DNA of 64,000 nt from contig NZ_CP015849.1 of assembly GCF_001654495.1 (NCBI RefSeq), positions 5,368,501 through 5,432,500 on the forward strand. The letters are read 5' to 3'. The notes below the pieces were generated by a model. The model was not told where the DNA came from, ran no database searches, and saw only the letters and a list, made by a program, of their open reading frames with translations. Origin of the DNA: Streptomyces sp. SAT1 (GTDB lineage Bacteria; Actinomycetota; Actinomycetes; Streptomycetales; Streptomycetaceae). Below, piece by piece: positions 1 through 8,322 of the stretch (position 1 is its first letter; each line of letters opens with the position of its first letter). The position numbers were made by a program, and so were the translations under genes.

Positions 1-124
1 GCCGCTCCGCCCACGGGTTGACCGACGTGATGCACCCCGCGGCGTCGATGGTGAAGACGCCGGTGCCCAGGTCGTGCAGGACCGCGCGCGCGAAGTCCTC
101 CAGGGCGACGTCCGCCGTGTTCAT
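1..124 (-). CDS. PAS-domain signalling protein, N-terminal fragment
   Basis: The frame opens with ATG at 124 and runs off the left edge, so only about 41 residues are visible. They read MNTADVALEDFARAVL, then a segment with GVFTIDAAGCITSVNPWAER. That second segment (a short strand, 'D..G.I..VN..AE') is the typical beginning of a PAS fold. In Streptomyces such proteins are usually sensor kinases or PAS-SpoIIE phosphatases, but the catalytic part lies outside the window, so the output cannot be called. The gene is divergent from the acetyltransferase at 345, and about 220 bases separate the two starts. Confidence 0.6.
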   Translation of the reverse strand, partial: MNTADVALEDFARAVLHDLGTGVFTIDAAGCITSVNPWAER

Positions 125-344
125 GGCCTCAGCCCCTCGCCCTCGCCGCTCCGGACCGCCGTCCGAGGTGGTGCCACCGTGATCACCGCTTTCCGAACCC
201 GGCTCGACATGAGGGGTACCCATAACCGCCCACACTGCCACACATCGGACAGCCCGGTGCCCGGCCCTTCCGGGAGGGCGGCGCCGCCAGGATTCGGCAG
301 GTACAGTGCGGAGATCAGCGGAACCCCAGCGTGAGGCCCCGTAC

Positions 345-1193
345 GTGTTGACCCAGACCACCTCACGGGTGCTCGAACCGAGCGACCTGGACGCGGCGCT
401 CGCCGTCCTCGACCGCGAGCCGGTCGCGAACGCCTTCGTGACCTCCCGGGTGCGGATCGCGGGCCTCGACCCGTGGCGGCTCGGCGGCGAGATGTGGGGC
501 TGGTACGAGGACGGCATGCTCACGTCCCTGTGTTACGCGGGCGCCAACCTGGTCCCGATCTGCGCCACCCCGCGCGCCGTGCGCGCCTTCGCCGACCGCG
601 CCCGGCGGGCCGGCCGCCGCTGCTCCTCCATCGTCGGCCCCAGCGAGCCCACCACCGAGCTGTGGCGGCTCCTCGAACCGAGCTGGGGCCCGGCCCGCGA
701 GGTCCGCGCCCGCCAGCCCCTCATGATCACCGACCGGATGCCGGACGACATCGCCGCCGACCCCTACGTCCGCCGCGTCCGCAAGGACGAGATGGAGACG
801 ATCATGCCGGCCTGCGTGGCGATGTTCACCGAGGAGGTCGGCGTCTCCCCGCTGGCCGGCGACGGCGGACTCCTCTACCAGGCCAGGGTCGCCGAACTCG
901 TCGGCTCGGGCCGCTCCTTCGCCCGCCTCGACGAGCACGGCAAGGTCATGTTCAAGGCCGAGATCGGCGCCGCCACCGACCGGGCCTGCCAGATCCAGGG
1001 CGTCTGGGTCGCCCCCGAGTACCGCGGCCGGGGCCTGGCCGCCCCCGGCATGGCCGCGGTGCTGCGCTACGCGCTGGCGGACGTCGCCCCCGTGGTGAGC
1101 CTCTACGTCAACGACTTCAACGCCCCGGCCCGGCGCACCTACCGGCGCGTCGGCTTCCAGGAGGTCGGCGCGTTCACCAGCGTGCTCTTCTGA
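345..1193 (+). CDS. GNAT family N-acetyltransferase with DUF4081-like N-terminal half
   Basis: A cytoplasmic protein of about 282 residues. The C-terminal half carries the GNAT acetyl-CoA-binding signature IQGVWVAPEYRGRGLA followed by a YVNDFNAPARRTYRRVGF segment, the usual motif B of the fold. The N-terminal half (LEPSDLDAALAVLDREPVAN...) resembles the DUF4081 domain that precedes GNAT in actinobacteria. The substrate is unknown. The frame is open from a GTG at 306, but the GTG at 345 (reading V-L-T-Q-T-T), with a GTGAGG element 8 bases upstream, gives the natural N-terminus. Its position ahead of a second GNAT gene and proS matches the usual Streptomyces order. Confidence 0.85.
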   Translation: MLTQTTSRVLEPSDLDAALAVLDREPVANAFVTSRVRIAGLDPWRLGGEMWGWYEDGMLTSLCYAGANLVPICATPRAVRAFADRARRAGRRCSSIVGPSEPTTELWRLLEPSWGPAREVRARQPLMITDRMPDDIAADPYVRRVRKDEMETIMPACVAMFTEEVGVSPLAGDGGLLYQARVAELVGSGRSFARLDEHGKVMFKAEIGAATDRACQIQGVWVAPEYRGRGLAAPGMAAVLRYALADVAPVVSLYVNDFNAPARRTYRRVGFQEVGAFTSVLF

Positions 1194-1280
1194 GCCCGTC
1201 CGTCCGCCCGGCCGTCCGTCCGTCCGCCCAGCCGCCCGCGCGGCTCCGGCGGCGGACGGCGGCCGGGTAGTCTCCCCGGC

Positions 1281-1871
1281 ATGGCGCACATTCCCGGTCA
1301 CGGCCCCGGCCCCGGCCGCCGAGATGACATCGTGATCGGCCCCCTCGATCTGGCGGCCCGTGTCGACGAGGCGCTCGCCGTCCAGGCCGTCGCCTTCGGA
1401 CTCGGCGCCGAGGAGGTCGCCGTACGCCGCCAGATCGTGCTGCGCCACATGACCTGCCCGGGGGCCCGCGCACTGGGCGCCACCACCGCGGACGGCCGGC
1501 TCGCCGGATTCGTCTACGGCATGCCCAACGACCGCACCCACTGGTGGTCCACCGTCGTCGAACCGTATCTGCGCGCCCGCGGGCACGAGGACTGGCTGGA
1601 CGGCTCCTTCGTCATCACCGAACTGCACGTCCACCCGGCCCACCAGAACCGGGGCGTCGGCCGCGCCCTGATCACCGCCGTCACCGACACCGCCGCCGAG
1701 CCCCGCTCCATCCTCTCCGCCATCGACACCGACAGCCCGGCCCGCGGCCTCTACCACTCCCTCGGCTACACCGACCTGGCCCGCCAGGTCCTCTTCCCCA
1801 GCGCGCCGCGGCCGTACGCCGTGATGGGCGCCCCGCTTCCGCTGCGCCGCCGCACCCCCCAGGGCCGCTGA
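1281..1871 (+). CDS. GNAT family N-acetyltransferase
   Basis: A protein of 196 residues. The acetyl-CoA site is visible as VITELHVHPAHQNRGVGRAL, followed by a late segment ARGLYHSLGYTDLARQVLF that fits GNAT motif B. The first 15 residues are Gly/Pro-rich and may be disordered. The ribosome-binding site ahead of the ATG at 1281 is poor, so a slightly later start cannot be excluded. It lies 87 bases after the first acetyltransferase; the gap holds a short run of CCGTCCGTCCG-like repeats. No substrate can be predicted; roles range from small-molecule to protein N-acetylation. Confidence 0.82.
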   Translation: MAHIPGHGPGPGRRDDIVIGPLDLAARVDEALAVQAVAFGLGAEEVAVRRQIVLRHMTCPGARALGATTADGRLAGFVYGMPNDRTHWWSTVVEPYLRARGHEDWLDGSFVITELHVHPAHQNRGVGRALITAVTDTAAEPRSILSAIDTDSPARGLYHSLGYTDLARQVLFPSAPRPYAVMGAPLPLRRRTPQGR

Positions 1872-1944
1872 CCGATTTCCACCGCCGCCGTCCGCCCGGC
1901 TAACCTCCTAGCCATCACCGATATCCGGCAGGAGTACGAGAACG

Positions 1945-3648
1945 ATGGCGAACGCACCGGTCCAGCGCATGTCCCAGTTGATGGCCAAGACGCTGCGCGA
2001 CGACCCGGCCGACGCCGAGGTCCTCAGCCACAAGCTGCTGGTCCGCGCCGGCTACGTCCGCCGCACCGCCGCGGGCGTCTGGAGCTGGCTGCCGCTGGGC
2101 AAGAAGGTCCTCGCGAACGTCGAGCGGATCGTCCGTGAGGAGATGGACGCCATCGGCGCCCAGGAGGTGCTGCTGCCCGCGCTGCTGCCGAGGGAGCCGT
2201 ACGAGGCGACCGGCCGCTGGGACGAGTACGGCGCCGAGCTGTTCCGCCTCCAGGACCGCCGGGGCGGCGACTATCTGCTCGGCCCCACCCACGAGGAGAT
2301 CTTCACCCTGCTGGTGAAGGACCAGGCGTCCTCCTACAAGGACCTGCCGGTCATCCTCTACCAGATCCAGAGCAAGTACCGCGACGAGGCCCGGCCGCGC
2401 GCGGGCATCCTGCGCGGGCGCGAGTTCCTGATGAAGGACTCCTACTCCTTCGACACGGCCGACGAGGGCCTCGCCGAGTCCTACGCCCTGCACCGCCAGG
2501 CCTACCAGCGCATCTTCGAGCGCCTCGGCCTGGACTACCGCATCTGCGCGGCCACCGCGGGCGCCATGGGCGGCTCCCGGTCCGAGGAGTTCCTCGCCCC
2601 GGCCGAGGCCGGCGAGGACACCTTCGCCGACTGCCCGAACTGCGACTTCGCCGCCAACACCGAGGCGATCACGTACGAGCTGAAGCCGGTGGACGGCTCC
2701 GGTGTGCCCGCGCTGGAGGAGATCCCCACCCCGGACACCCCCACCATCGAGACGCTGGCCGCCTCCCTCGGCGTCCCCGCCTCCGCCACCCTGAAGAACC
2801 TGCTGGTCAAGGTGGACGGCGAGATCGTCGCCGTCGGCGTGCCCGGGGACCGCGAGGTCGACCTCGGCAAGGTCGAGGCGCACTTCGCCCCGGCCGCCGT
2901 CGAACTGGTCACCGCCGAGGACTTCACCGGCCGTCCCGACCTGGTGCGCGGCTATGTCGGCCCGCAGGGCCTGGGCGAGAAGACCACCTACATCGCCGAC
3001 CCGCGCGTGGCCCCCGGCACCGCCTGGATCACCGGCGCCAACAAGGAGCACACGCACGCGAAGAACGTCGTCGCGGGCCGTGACTTCGAGGTCGACGCCT
3101 ACGTCGACGTGGTCGTCGTGCAGGAGGGCGACCCCTGCCCCCGGTGCGGCACCGGCCTGAAGCTGGACCGCGCCATCGAGATCGGCCACATCTTCCAGCT
3201 CGGCCGCAAGTACACCGACGCCCTCAAGCTCGACGTCCTCGGCCAGAACGGCAAGCCGGTCCGCGTCACCATGGGCTCCTACGGCATCGGCGTCTCCCGC
3301 GCCGTCGCCGCCCTCGCCGAGCAGCACGCCGACGAGCACGGCCTGGTCTGGCCCGCCGAGGTGGCCCCGGCCGATGTGCACGTGGTCGCCGCGGGCAAGG
3401 CTCTCCAGATCGACCTGGCCCTGGACGTCTCCGCCAAGCTGGCCGCCGCCGGACTGCGCGTCCTCGTGGACGACCGCGCCGGGGTCTCCCCGGGCGTCAA
3501 GTTCACCGACGCGGAACTGATCGGTGTCCCCAAGATCCTCGTCGCCGGCCGCCGCTCCGCCGAGGGCGTCGTAGAGCTGAAGGACCGCCGCACCGGCGAA
3601 CGCGAGGAACTGACCGTCGACGAGGCCCTCGCCCGCCTCACCGCCTGA
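1945..3648 (+). CDS. proS: Prolyl-tRNA synthetase (bacterial type)
   Basis: Class II aminoacyl-tRNA synthetase charging tRNA-Pro with proline in the cytoplasm; 567 residues, the size of the bacterial (E. coli-like) form. The class II elements are present: GPTHEE at about residues 113-118, the motif 2 stretch RDEARPRAGILRGREF, and motif 3 MGSYGIGVSR at about 443-452. The insertion between motifs 2 and 3 (about 225-400) is the YbaK/INS editing domain that clears Ala-tRNA-Pro, and the C-terminal 100 residues form the anticodon-binding domain. Two CPxC pairs (CPNC and CPRC) flank the insertion and may bind metal. The ATG at 1945 has AGGAG about 10 bases upstream. The gene is followed by a G+C-rich hairpin and faces a convergent gene. 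Confidence 0.97.
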   Translation: MANAPVQRMSQLMAKTLRDDPADAEVLSHKLLVRAGYVRRTAAGVWSWLPLGKKVLANVERIVREEMDAIGAQEVLLPALLPREPYEATGRWDEYGAELFRLQDRRGGDYLLGPTHEEIFTLLVKDQASSYKDLPVILYQIQSKYRDEARPRAGILRGREFLMKDSYSFDTADEGLAESYALHRQAYQRIFERLGLDYRICAATAGAMGGSRSEEFLAPAEAGEDTFADCPNCDFAANTEAITYELKPVDGSGVPALEEIPTPDTPTIETLAASLGVPASATLKNLLVKVDGEIVAVGVPGDREVDLGKVEAHFAPAAVELVTAEDFTGRPDLVRGYVGPQGLGEKTTYIADPRVAPGTAWITGANKEHTHAKNVVAGRDFEVDAYVDVVVVQEGDPCPRCGTGLKLDRAIEIGHIFQLGRKYTDALKLDVLGQNGKPVRVTMGSYGIGVSRAVAALAEQHADEHGLVWPAEVAPADVHVVAAGKALQIDLALDVSAKLAAAGLRVLVDDRAGVSPGVKFTDAELIGVPKILVAGRRSAEGVVELKDRRTGEREELTVDEALARLTA

Positions 3649-3654
3649 CCCGCG

Positions 3655-3690
3655 CACGGCCCCTGCCCCGTCCCCGGGGCGCGGGCCGTG
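3655..3690 (+). terminator. Hairpin downstream of proS
   Basis: The outer arms CACGGCCC (3655-3662) and GGGCCGTG (3683-3690) are perfectly complementary, and the interior holds a second G+C stem (GCCCC/GGGGC). It lies 7 bases after the proS stop and between convergent genes, so it probably ends transcription of proS. There is no T-run, as is common for Streptomyces terminators. Confidence 0.55.
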
Positions 3691-3756
3691 GACGTGGTGG
3701 CGGCGGCCGCGCCCGAAGCGGTGTGCGGCGGGTGTCATCGGGCTGCCATCGGGCTG

Positions 3757-5094
3757 TCATTGGGCGGGCAGGCGTACGGAGTAGATGGACGGGGTGTCGA
3801 GCCGGCGGGAGACGAGCATCGCGCCGGTGACGGCGAAGAGCAGGGGGACCATCAGGGCGTCGACGGTGCGGGTGAGTTCCAGCATCAGGACGACGGCGGC
3901 GACCGGAGCCTGCATGGCGGCGGCGAGGACAGCGGCGGCGCCGATGAGGGCGAAACCGGCCGCCGGGGCGGGCCATGCGTGTGCCCAGCCCTGCCCCGCC
4001 AGGGAGCCGAGCAGGGCACCGGTGGCGATGGTGGGGGTGAACAGTCCGCCGCTGGCGCCACTGCCCAGGCTCCCGGCCGTGGCGAGCGGTTTGAGGAGGA
4101 GCAGGGCCACGAGAAGGGGCGCGGCGACCTGCGCCGAGAGCGTGAGCTGGACGATGTCCTTGCCGTTGCCGAGCAGTTCGGGATAGGGCACGGCCAGCAC
4201 CCCGACCACGGTGAAGACCAGCAGCGGCGCGATGAGCGGTCCCCACCCGGCGGGCCGGTGTTCGTGCGCGATCCGGATCATCCGCACCCAGCCGACCGCG
4301 ACCAGTCCGGCGAGCGGCCCGATCAGCACGGCGAACACGGTCAGGGACGTGGACAGCCTCACCTCGGGCAGCCGGTAGGTGGGCCCGGCGGGCAGGACCG
4401 TCCAGGAGACCGCGGTGGCGATACCGCAGGTGGCCAGGGCGGGCAGGGCCAGGCGCAGCGACAGGACACCGAGCATCACCTCCAGCGTCAGCAGCGCCCC
4501 GCCCAGCGGGACGTCGTACACACACGCCATGCCGGCCCCGGCGCCGCAGGCGGCGAGCAGCCGGCGGTGCGCGACGTCCAGACGGGCCCAGTCGGACAGC
4601 CGGGAGGCCAGCGCCGCACCGGCCAGCCGCGGCGCCCCCTCGCGCCCCAGCGAGGCACCCATGCCGACGGTCACCACGGACAGGACCGCGGTGCCCAGAC
4701 TCCGCCGCAGCGGCAGCCGCCCCTCGTCCCGCCACAGCGCCGTACTCACCTCCGAGCCGCCGGGGCCCGTCCACCACCGCAGGAGCCACCAGCCGATCCC
4801 GGCCACCGCCCCCGCGGCGGCCGGCGCCACCACACGACGCAGCGCGCCGGCCTCCTCGACCGCGGTCAGGAAACTCCCCGAACGGTAGGAGTACGTGAGG
4901 TGGGCCGCCGCATGCAGCACCACCATCAGCACGGCGCCCGCGAAGCCCGCGAGCACACCCGTGGCCACCACCAGAACCCAGAACCGCGCGGACAGCGCCG
5001 GAACGTCCGAGGGCGCGACAAGGTTCGGCTGCCCCGCCGTCTCCGCGCCGCCGGACCCGTCCTGTCCCCGGCCGTCGTCCCGTCCGCCGTCCAT
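3757..5094 (-). CDS. CLC family chloride channel/antiporter
   Basis: A polytopic inner-membrane protein of about 445 residues with many hydrophobic segments. The CLC selectivity-filter motifs are recognisable: GREGAP (usually GREGP) after MGASL, and GSGASGGLFTP (the GxFxP element). The family moves chloride, often in exchange for protons. The gating-glutamate position in GREG is retained, which is compatible with an active transporter. It is shorter than forms with C-terminal CBS domains and lacks them. The frame is open from a GTG at 5130, but the ATG at 5094 is preceded by GGAAGGGCGGG at good spacing and gives a cleaner N-terminus. It is convergent with proS. Confidence 0.88.
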   Translation of the reverse strand: MDGGRDDGRGQDGSGGAETAGQPNLVAPSDVPALSARFWVLVVATGVLAGFAGAVLMVVLHAAAHLTYSYRSGSFLTAVEEAGALRRVVAPAAAGAVAGIGWWLLRWWTGPGGSEVSTALWRDEGRLPLRRSLGTAVLSVVTVGMGASLGREGAPRLAGAALASRLSDWARLDVAHRRLLAACGAGAGMACVYDVPLGGALLTLEVMLGVLSLRLALPALATCGIATAVSWTVLPAGPTYRLPEVRLSTSLTVFAVLIGPLAGLVAVGWVRMIRIAHEHRPAGWGPLIAPLLVFTVVGVLAVPYPELLGNGKDIVQLTLSAQVAAPLLVALLLLKPLATAGSLGSGASGGLFTPTIATGALLGSLAGQGWAHAWPAPAAGFALIGAAAVLAAAMQAPVAAVVLMLELTRTVDALMVPLLFAVTGAMLVSRRLDTPSIYSVRLPAQ

Positions 5095-5316
5095 CGCCCG
5101 CCCTTCCCGCGCAGCCGGCCGCTGCCGCACCCTCGCCGGGCATCGTCTCCCGTCCCGGCGGGCCGGAGGGGCTGCCGGGCGCGTGTGTCGCGCCGCCCGC
5201 GCGAACCGGCCCCCGGCACTCGGGCCGGGGCTCGTACCGCTCCCGGCTCCACCGGGCCGGAATCGGCGGCGCCGGGCCCTCGTCCCGTGACCGAGGACGG
5301 GCGCGGTGCCCGGGGG

Positions 5317-6234
5317 TCAGAGCCAGCCGGCGAATTCCAGCAGGAGTTCGGCGTCCCGGGGGCGGCCGACGCGGCGGGCCCGGACGCCGGACTCCACGGC
5401 GCGGAACAAGGTCCAGCCGGTGAGCCGCTCGCGGTCCACCTCCAGGGACTCCGCCAGGCGTTTGATCCGGCGCCGGGTGATGGCCGGCCCGGACGGGGAG
5501 GCGATCAGGTCCTCCACCCGGTCGCGGACGAGGCGCGCGAGGTCGAAGGCGGGCTCGCCGACCACCGGGTCGGGCCCCACGGCCAGCCACGGCACCCGGT
5601 CCCCGGCGAGCACCTTGCTCTGCCGGAACGTGCCGTGCAGCAGCCGCGGTCCGGGCGGCGCGGCCAGCAGCTCCGTACGGGCCGTGAGCGCGCTCTCGAC
5701 CAGCGGCGCCACGTCCGGGTCGCGCTCCGCGCTCGCCCGCATCGCGTCCGCCTGCCGCCCGGTCCGCTCGGCGACCGTCTCGAAGGGGTGCCCCGGCGGC
5801 GGCTCCACCCACAGCCGCCGCAGCGTGCCCGCCGCCTCCAGCAGCGCCCGCGCCTCCGGCAGCGACCGCACCGACACATCCGGGTGCAGCCGCTCCAGCA
5901 GCAGCACACCGGCCTCCTCGTCCGCCCCGGCCGACTCCGCCGGTTCCAGCAGCCGCACCGCGCCCCGGCCGTCCCAGTGCGCGAGCGCGGCCCGCTCGGC
6001 GCCGGGCCGGGCCCGGGGCGGAGCCAGTTTCAGCACGGCGGGCGTCCCGTCCGCCAGCCGCACCAGCACGACCAGGCTGCTGCGGCCGCCGGGCACCTGC
6101 ACCCGCTCGACGGTCGACCCGCGTAGAGCGGCGGCCCGCTCGGCCAGTACGGGCAGCCGCTCCAGCCAGTCGTCACCGTCCGGCGACGTCTCACCGAGCG
6201 CCCGGACCAGACGCCGAGGCGGTTCGAAAGCCAT
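5317..6234 (-). CDS. Aminoglycoside phosphotransferase-like protein with altered catalytic loop
   Basis: A cytoplasmic protein of about 305 residues with a kinase-like fold. The N-lobe contains TPAVLKLAPP (the ATP-lysine strand), and the C-lobe contains LLHGTFRQSKVL followed by PDPVVGEPAFDLARLVRDR. In active APH/streptomycin-6-kinase relatives these read HGDxxxxN and a D-P-x-G-DPAYD block. Here the catalytic Asp of HGD is Thr and the Asn position is Lys, so phosphotransfer is doubtful. The 'GEPAFDLA' end is intact. The ATG at 6234 follows GGAAGGGA about 9 bases upstream. An antibiotic-resistance role should not be assumed. It could be a pseudokinase or use a shifted acidic residue. Confidence 0.75.
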   Translation of the reverse strand: MAFEPPRRLVRALGETSPDGDDWLERLPVLAERAAALRGSTVERVQVPGGRSSLVVLVRLADGTPAVLKLAPPRARPGAERAALAHWDGRGAVRLLEPAESAGADEEAGVLLLERLHPDVSVRSLPEARALLEAAGTLRRLWVEPPPGHPFETVAERTGRQADAMRASAERDPDVAPLVESALTARTELLAAPPGPRLLHGTFRQSKVLAGDRVPWLAVGPDPVVGEPAFDLARLVRDRVEDLIASPSGPAITRRRIKRLAESLEVDRERLTGWTLFRAVESGVRARRVGRPRDAELLLEFAGWL

Positions 6235-6366
6235 GCGCGAGTGTTCCCTTCCTGGAGACCTGGACGCCCGGGTGCCGGGGCCGGACGGGGTCGCCCCGCT
6301 CACGCACCTCGTGCACCTCGTGCACCGCGTACCCCGGGCGGACGCGGCCGTCCGCCGCTCGCCGCG

Positions 6367-6843
6367 CTACGGCGTCGCTGCCGGAGGCGGTGTCGCCGAC
6401 GTACCGTCGGCACCGGCGCGTTCGGCGAGACCAGGGAAGGCTACGCTCCCCCCGCGCCAGCCCACCGCCCGGACCGCCGCCTCGCGCAGCGCACCCGCCG
6501 CCTCCCGCCGCCGCTGCCCGGTGGCGGCCCGCACGGCATCGGCGTAGACCCCGGCCACCCGGTCCTCCAGCTCGGCCGCGAAGCGCAGCGCGGTGGCCGC
6601 GTCGGGCACCGGGAACGGCAGCGCGTAGGCGGCCGCCGCGGCCACCGGCTGCCCGCCCAGGTCGCGGACCTCGCGCACCAGCGAGTCCCGGCGCGCCCGA
6701 TGGGCGTCGTACGCCGCCCGCGCCGCCGCCCGCCGGTCCTTGCCGACCCGGCCGCCCACCACGCCGTACCCGTACACGGCGGCGTGCTCCGCGGCCAGCG
6801 CCGCCTGGAGCGCCCGCAGTTCCTGCTCGGTCGCCTTGCTCAC
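6367..6843 (-). CDS. Ferritin-like domain protein (DUF4439 type)
   Basis: A protein of 158 residues made of four predicted helices. It begins EQELRALQAALAAEHAAVYGYGVVGG, which matches the ferritin-like DUF4439 family in actinobacteria. Later helices (HRARRDSLVREV, ALRFAAELEDRVAGVYADAV) complete a bundle. Metal binding is not certain because few of the Glu/His ligands of true ferritins stand out. The GTG start at 6843 overlaps the stop of the upstream lipoprotein gene by four bases (GTGA), so the two are translationally coupled and probably act together at the membrane or cell surface. Confidence 0.72.
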   Translation of the reverse strand: MSKATEQELRALQAALAAEHAAVYGYGVVGGRVGKDRRAAARAAYDAHRARRDSLVREVRDLGGQPVAAAAAYALPFPVPDAATALRFAAELEDRVAGVYADAVRAATGQRRREAAGALREAAVRAVGWRGGSVAFPGLAERAGADGTSATPPPAATP

Positions 6844-7523
6844 TGGCCCCCCTCGGTCAGCAGGTACGCGTGCGCCGCCCCGGCCGCCGCCACCGAGGCC
6901 AGCAGCCGCGCCAGCTCGCCGGGCACCCGGAGCAGCGCGTCCGTCCGGCGGTCGGCGAGCGAGCGCTCCGCCGCGGCGAGCGAGGCGAGCGCGTCCCCGG
7001 GACGGGCCGGGACCCCCGCCGAAGCGGAGGCCGCCGCACCGCCGGACGCCGCCGCACCACCGGAGGCGGGCGCACCCGCGGAACCGGAAGGCCCCGCCGT
7101 ACCCGCCGCGCCGCCCCCGCCCACCGCTGCCCGGACCGCGTCCGTCGCGGCCGGTGACGCGGGCCGGGTCGCGCCGTCGCCGGATCCTGCCGTCGCCGTC
7201 GAGGAGGGGGCTGGCGCCGCCGCGGACGCTCCCGCGCCGCCGAACGCGGCGGCGTGGCGCGCCACTTCGGCCCGCAGCGGCGCCAGCCGCCCGGCCAGCG
7301 CCGGATGCGCGGCGAGCACGGCGTCGTAGCGCCGCGCCAGGTCCTCGCTGTCCCGGGCCGCGCCCGCGCGCACCCGGTCGGCGAGCGACGGACCGCCGCC
7401 GCTGTCACCGGAGGAGTCGCCTCCGGCGGAGCAGCCCGCGAGCAGGGCGGCCCCCGCCGCCGAGGCGAGCAGGCTCCTTCTGCGCGGGCCCGAGGGGGCC
7501 TGCGAGGGTGAGGGGAACGGCAC
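6840..7523 (-). CDS. Tat-type lipoprotein of unknown function
   Basis: About 227 residues. The N-terminus has a twin-arginine-like stretch (GPRRRSLLASAAG) running into a lipobox LLAGC, so the protein is probably exported by Tat and lipidated at that cysteine. The middle is a low-complexity Ala/Gly/Ser/Pro linker; the two ends (SLADRVRAGAARDSEDLARRYDAVLA and ALASLAAAERSLADRRTDALLRV) are helical. It may be a surface partner of the coupled ferritin-like protein. GTG at 7523 was chosen because GAGGA lies 8 bases upstream; an upstream in-frame start at 7616 lacks such a site. Function is unknown. Confidence 0.72.
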   Translation of the reverse strand: MPFPSPSQAPSGPRRRSLLASAAGAALLAGCSAGGDSSGDSGGGPSLADRVRAGAARDSEDLARRYDAVLAAHPALAGRLAPLRAEVARHAAAFGGAGASAAAPAPSSTATAGSGDGATRPASPAATDAVRAAVGGGGAAGTAGPSGSAGAPASGGAAASGGAAASASAGVPARPGDALASLAAAERSLADRRTDALLRVPGELARLLASVAAAGAAHAYLLTEGGQ

Positions 7524-7756
7524 GGCAGACGTCCTCGGGTGCGTACGTACGAAGCGGGAAAGGCGGGAAAGGGCGGACAGGCGGCCAGGCCGCGGACCGG
7601 CCCTGCCCGTGATCACCGTACCCGCGCGCGTCCCGGGCGCGGCTCAGCGCCACCACCCTCGCCCAGGTGGACGGCAACACCCCTTGGGACCGGATACCCT
7701 TTGACCAGACACGCGAACCGTCCCACAACAGCACACGCGGCCGAGGAGTCACCCGG

Positions 7757-8320
7757 ATGAGCACCACCCAGAGCGAGAGGCTGCGGGAGCTGCTGGAACC
7801 GCTCGTCACCTCCCAGGGGCTGGATCTCGAAGAGATCGCCGTGGACTCCGTGGGACGCAAGCGGGTGCTGCGCGTCGTCGTCGACTCCGAGACCGGTGCC
7901 GACCTGGACGCGATCGCCGATGTGAGCCGCGCGCTCTCGGCGAAGCTCGACGAGAGCGACGCGATGGGCGAGGGGGAGTACACCCTCGAGGTCGGCACCC
8001 CGGGCGCGGAGCGCCTCCTCACCCAGCCCCGGCACTATGTGCGCGCCACGGGCCGGCTGGTGAAGTTCCAGCTGGCCGAGGGCGGTGAGCTGGTGGCCCG
8101 GATCGTCGCCGTCGACGACGAAGGACTCGACCTCGAAGTGCCCGGAGTCAAGGGCCGCAGGCCCACGGCCCGCCGGGTCGCCCTGGCCGACGTGGCCAGG
8201 GCCCGCGTGCAGGTCGAGTTCAACCGCAAGGACAGCACCGGCGGCAGCGACAGCGCGGGCAGCGCGGGCAGCACGGACAGCAGGACCGAGAAGGACATGA
8301 AGGAAGAGGAGGAGGCGTAG
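7757..8320 (+). CDS. rimP: Ribosome maturation factor RimP
   Basis: A cytoplasmic 30S assembly factor; 187 residues. The conserved N-terminal domain has DLEEIAVDSVGRKRVLRVVVDS, then DVSRALSAKLDE and YTLEVGTPGAERLLTQPRHYVRATGR, which is the RimP signature (V-S-S/T-P-G-x-x-R-P-L like). A basic, Ser/Gly-rich tail ends in an acidic EEEEA. The ATG at 7757 has GAGGAG 8 bases upstream. It heads the rimP-nusA-ylxR-infB operon and ends two bases before nusA. The preceding 230 bases should hold the operon promoter, but no clear -35/-10 pair was identified. Confidence 0.95.
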   Translation: MSTTQSERLRELLEPLVTSQGLDLEEIAVDSVGRKRVLRVVVDSETGADLDAIADVSRALSAKLDESDAMGEGEYTLEVGTPGAERLLTQPRHYVRATGRLVKFQLAEGGELVARIVAVDDEGLDLEVPGVKGRRPTARRVALADVARARVQVEFNRKDSTGGSDSAGSAGSTDSRTEKDMKEEEEA

Positions 8321-8322
8321 CC

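Noticed and set aside
74..334. Plus-strand open frame at the left edge
   Set aside because: It overlaps the PAS-domain gene start on the other strand and shows no domain or ribosome-binding site.
5317..6234. Aminoglycoside resistance gene
   Set aside because: The catalytic Asp and Asn of the APH loop are replaced and the gene sits in a core region, so resistance is not supported.
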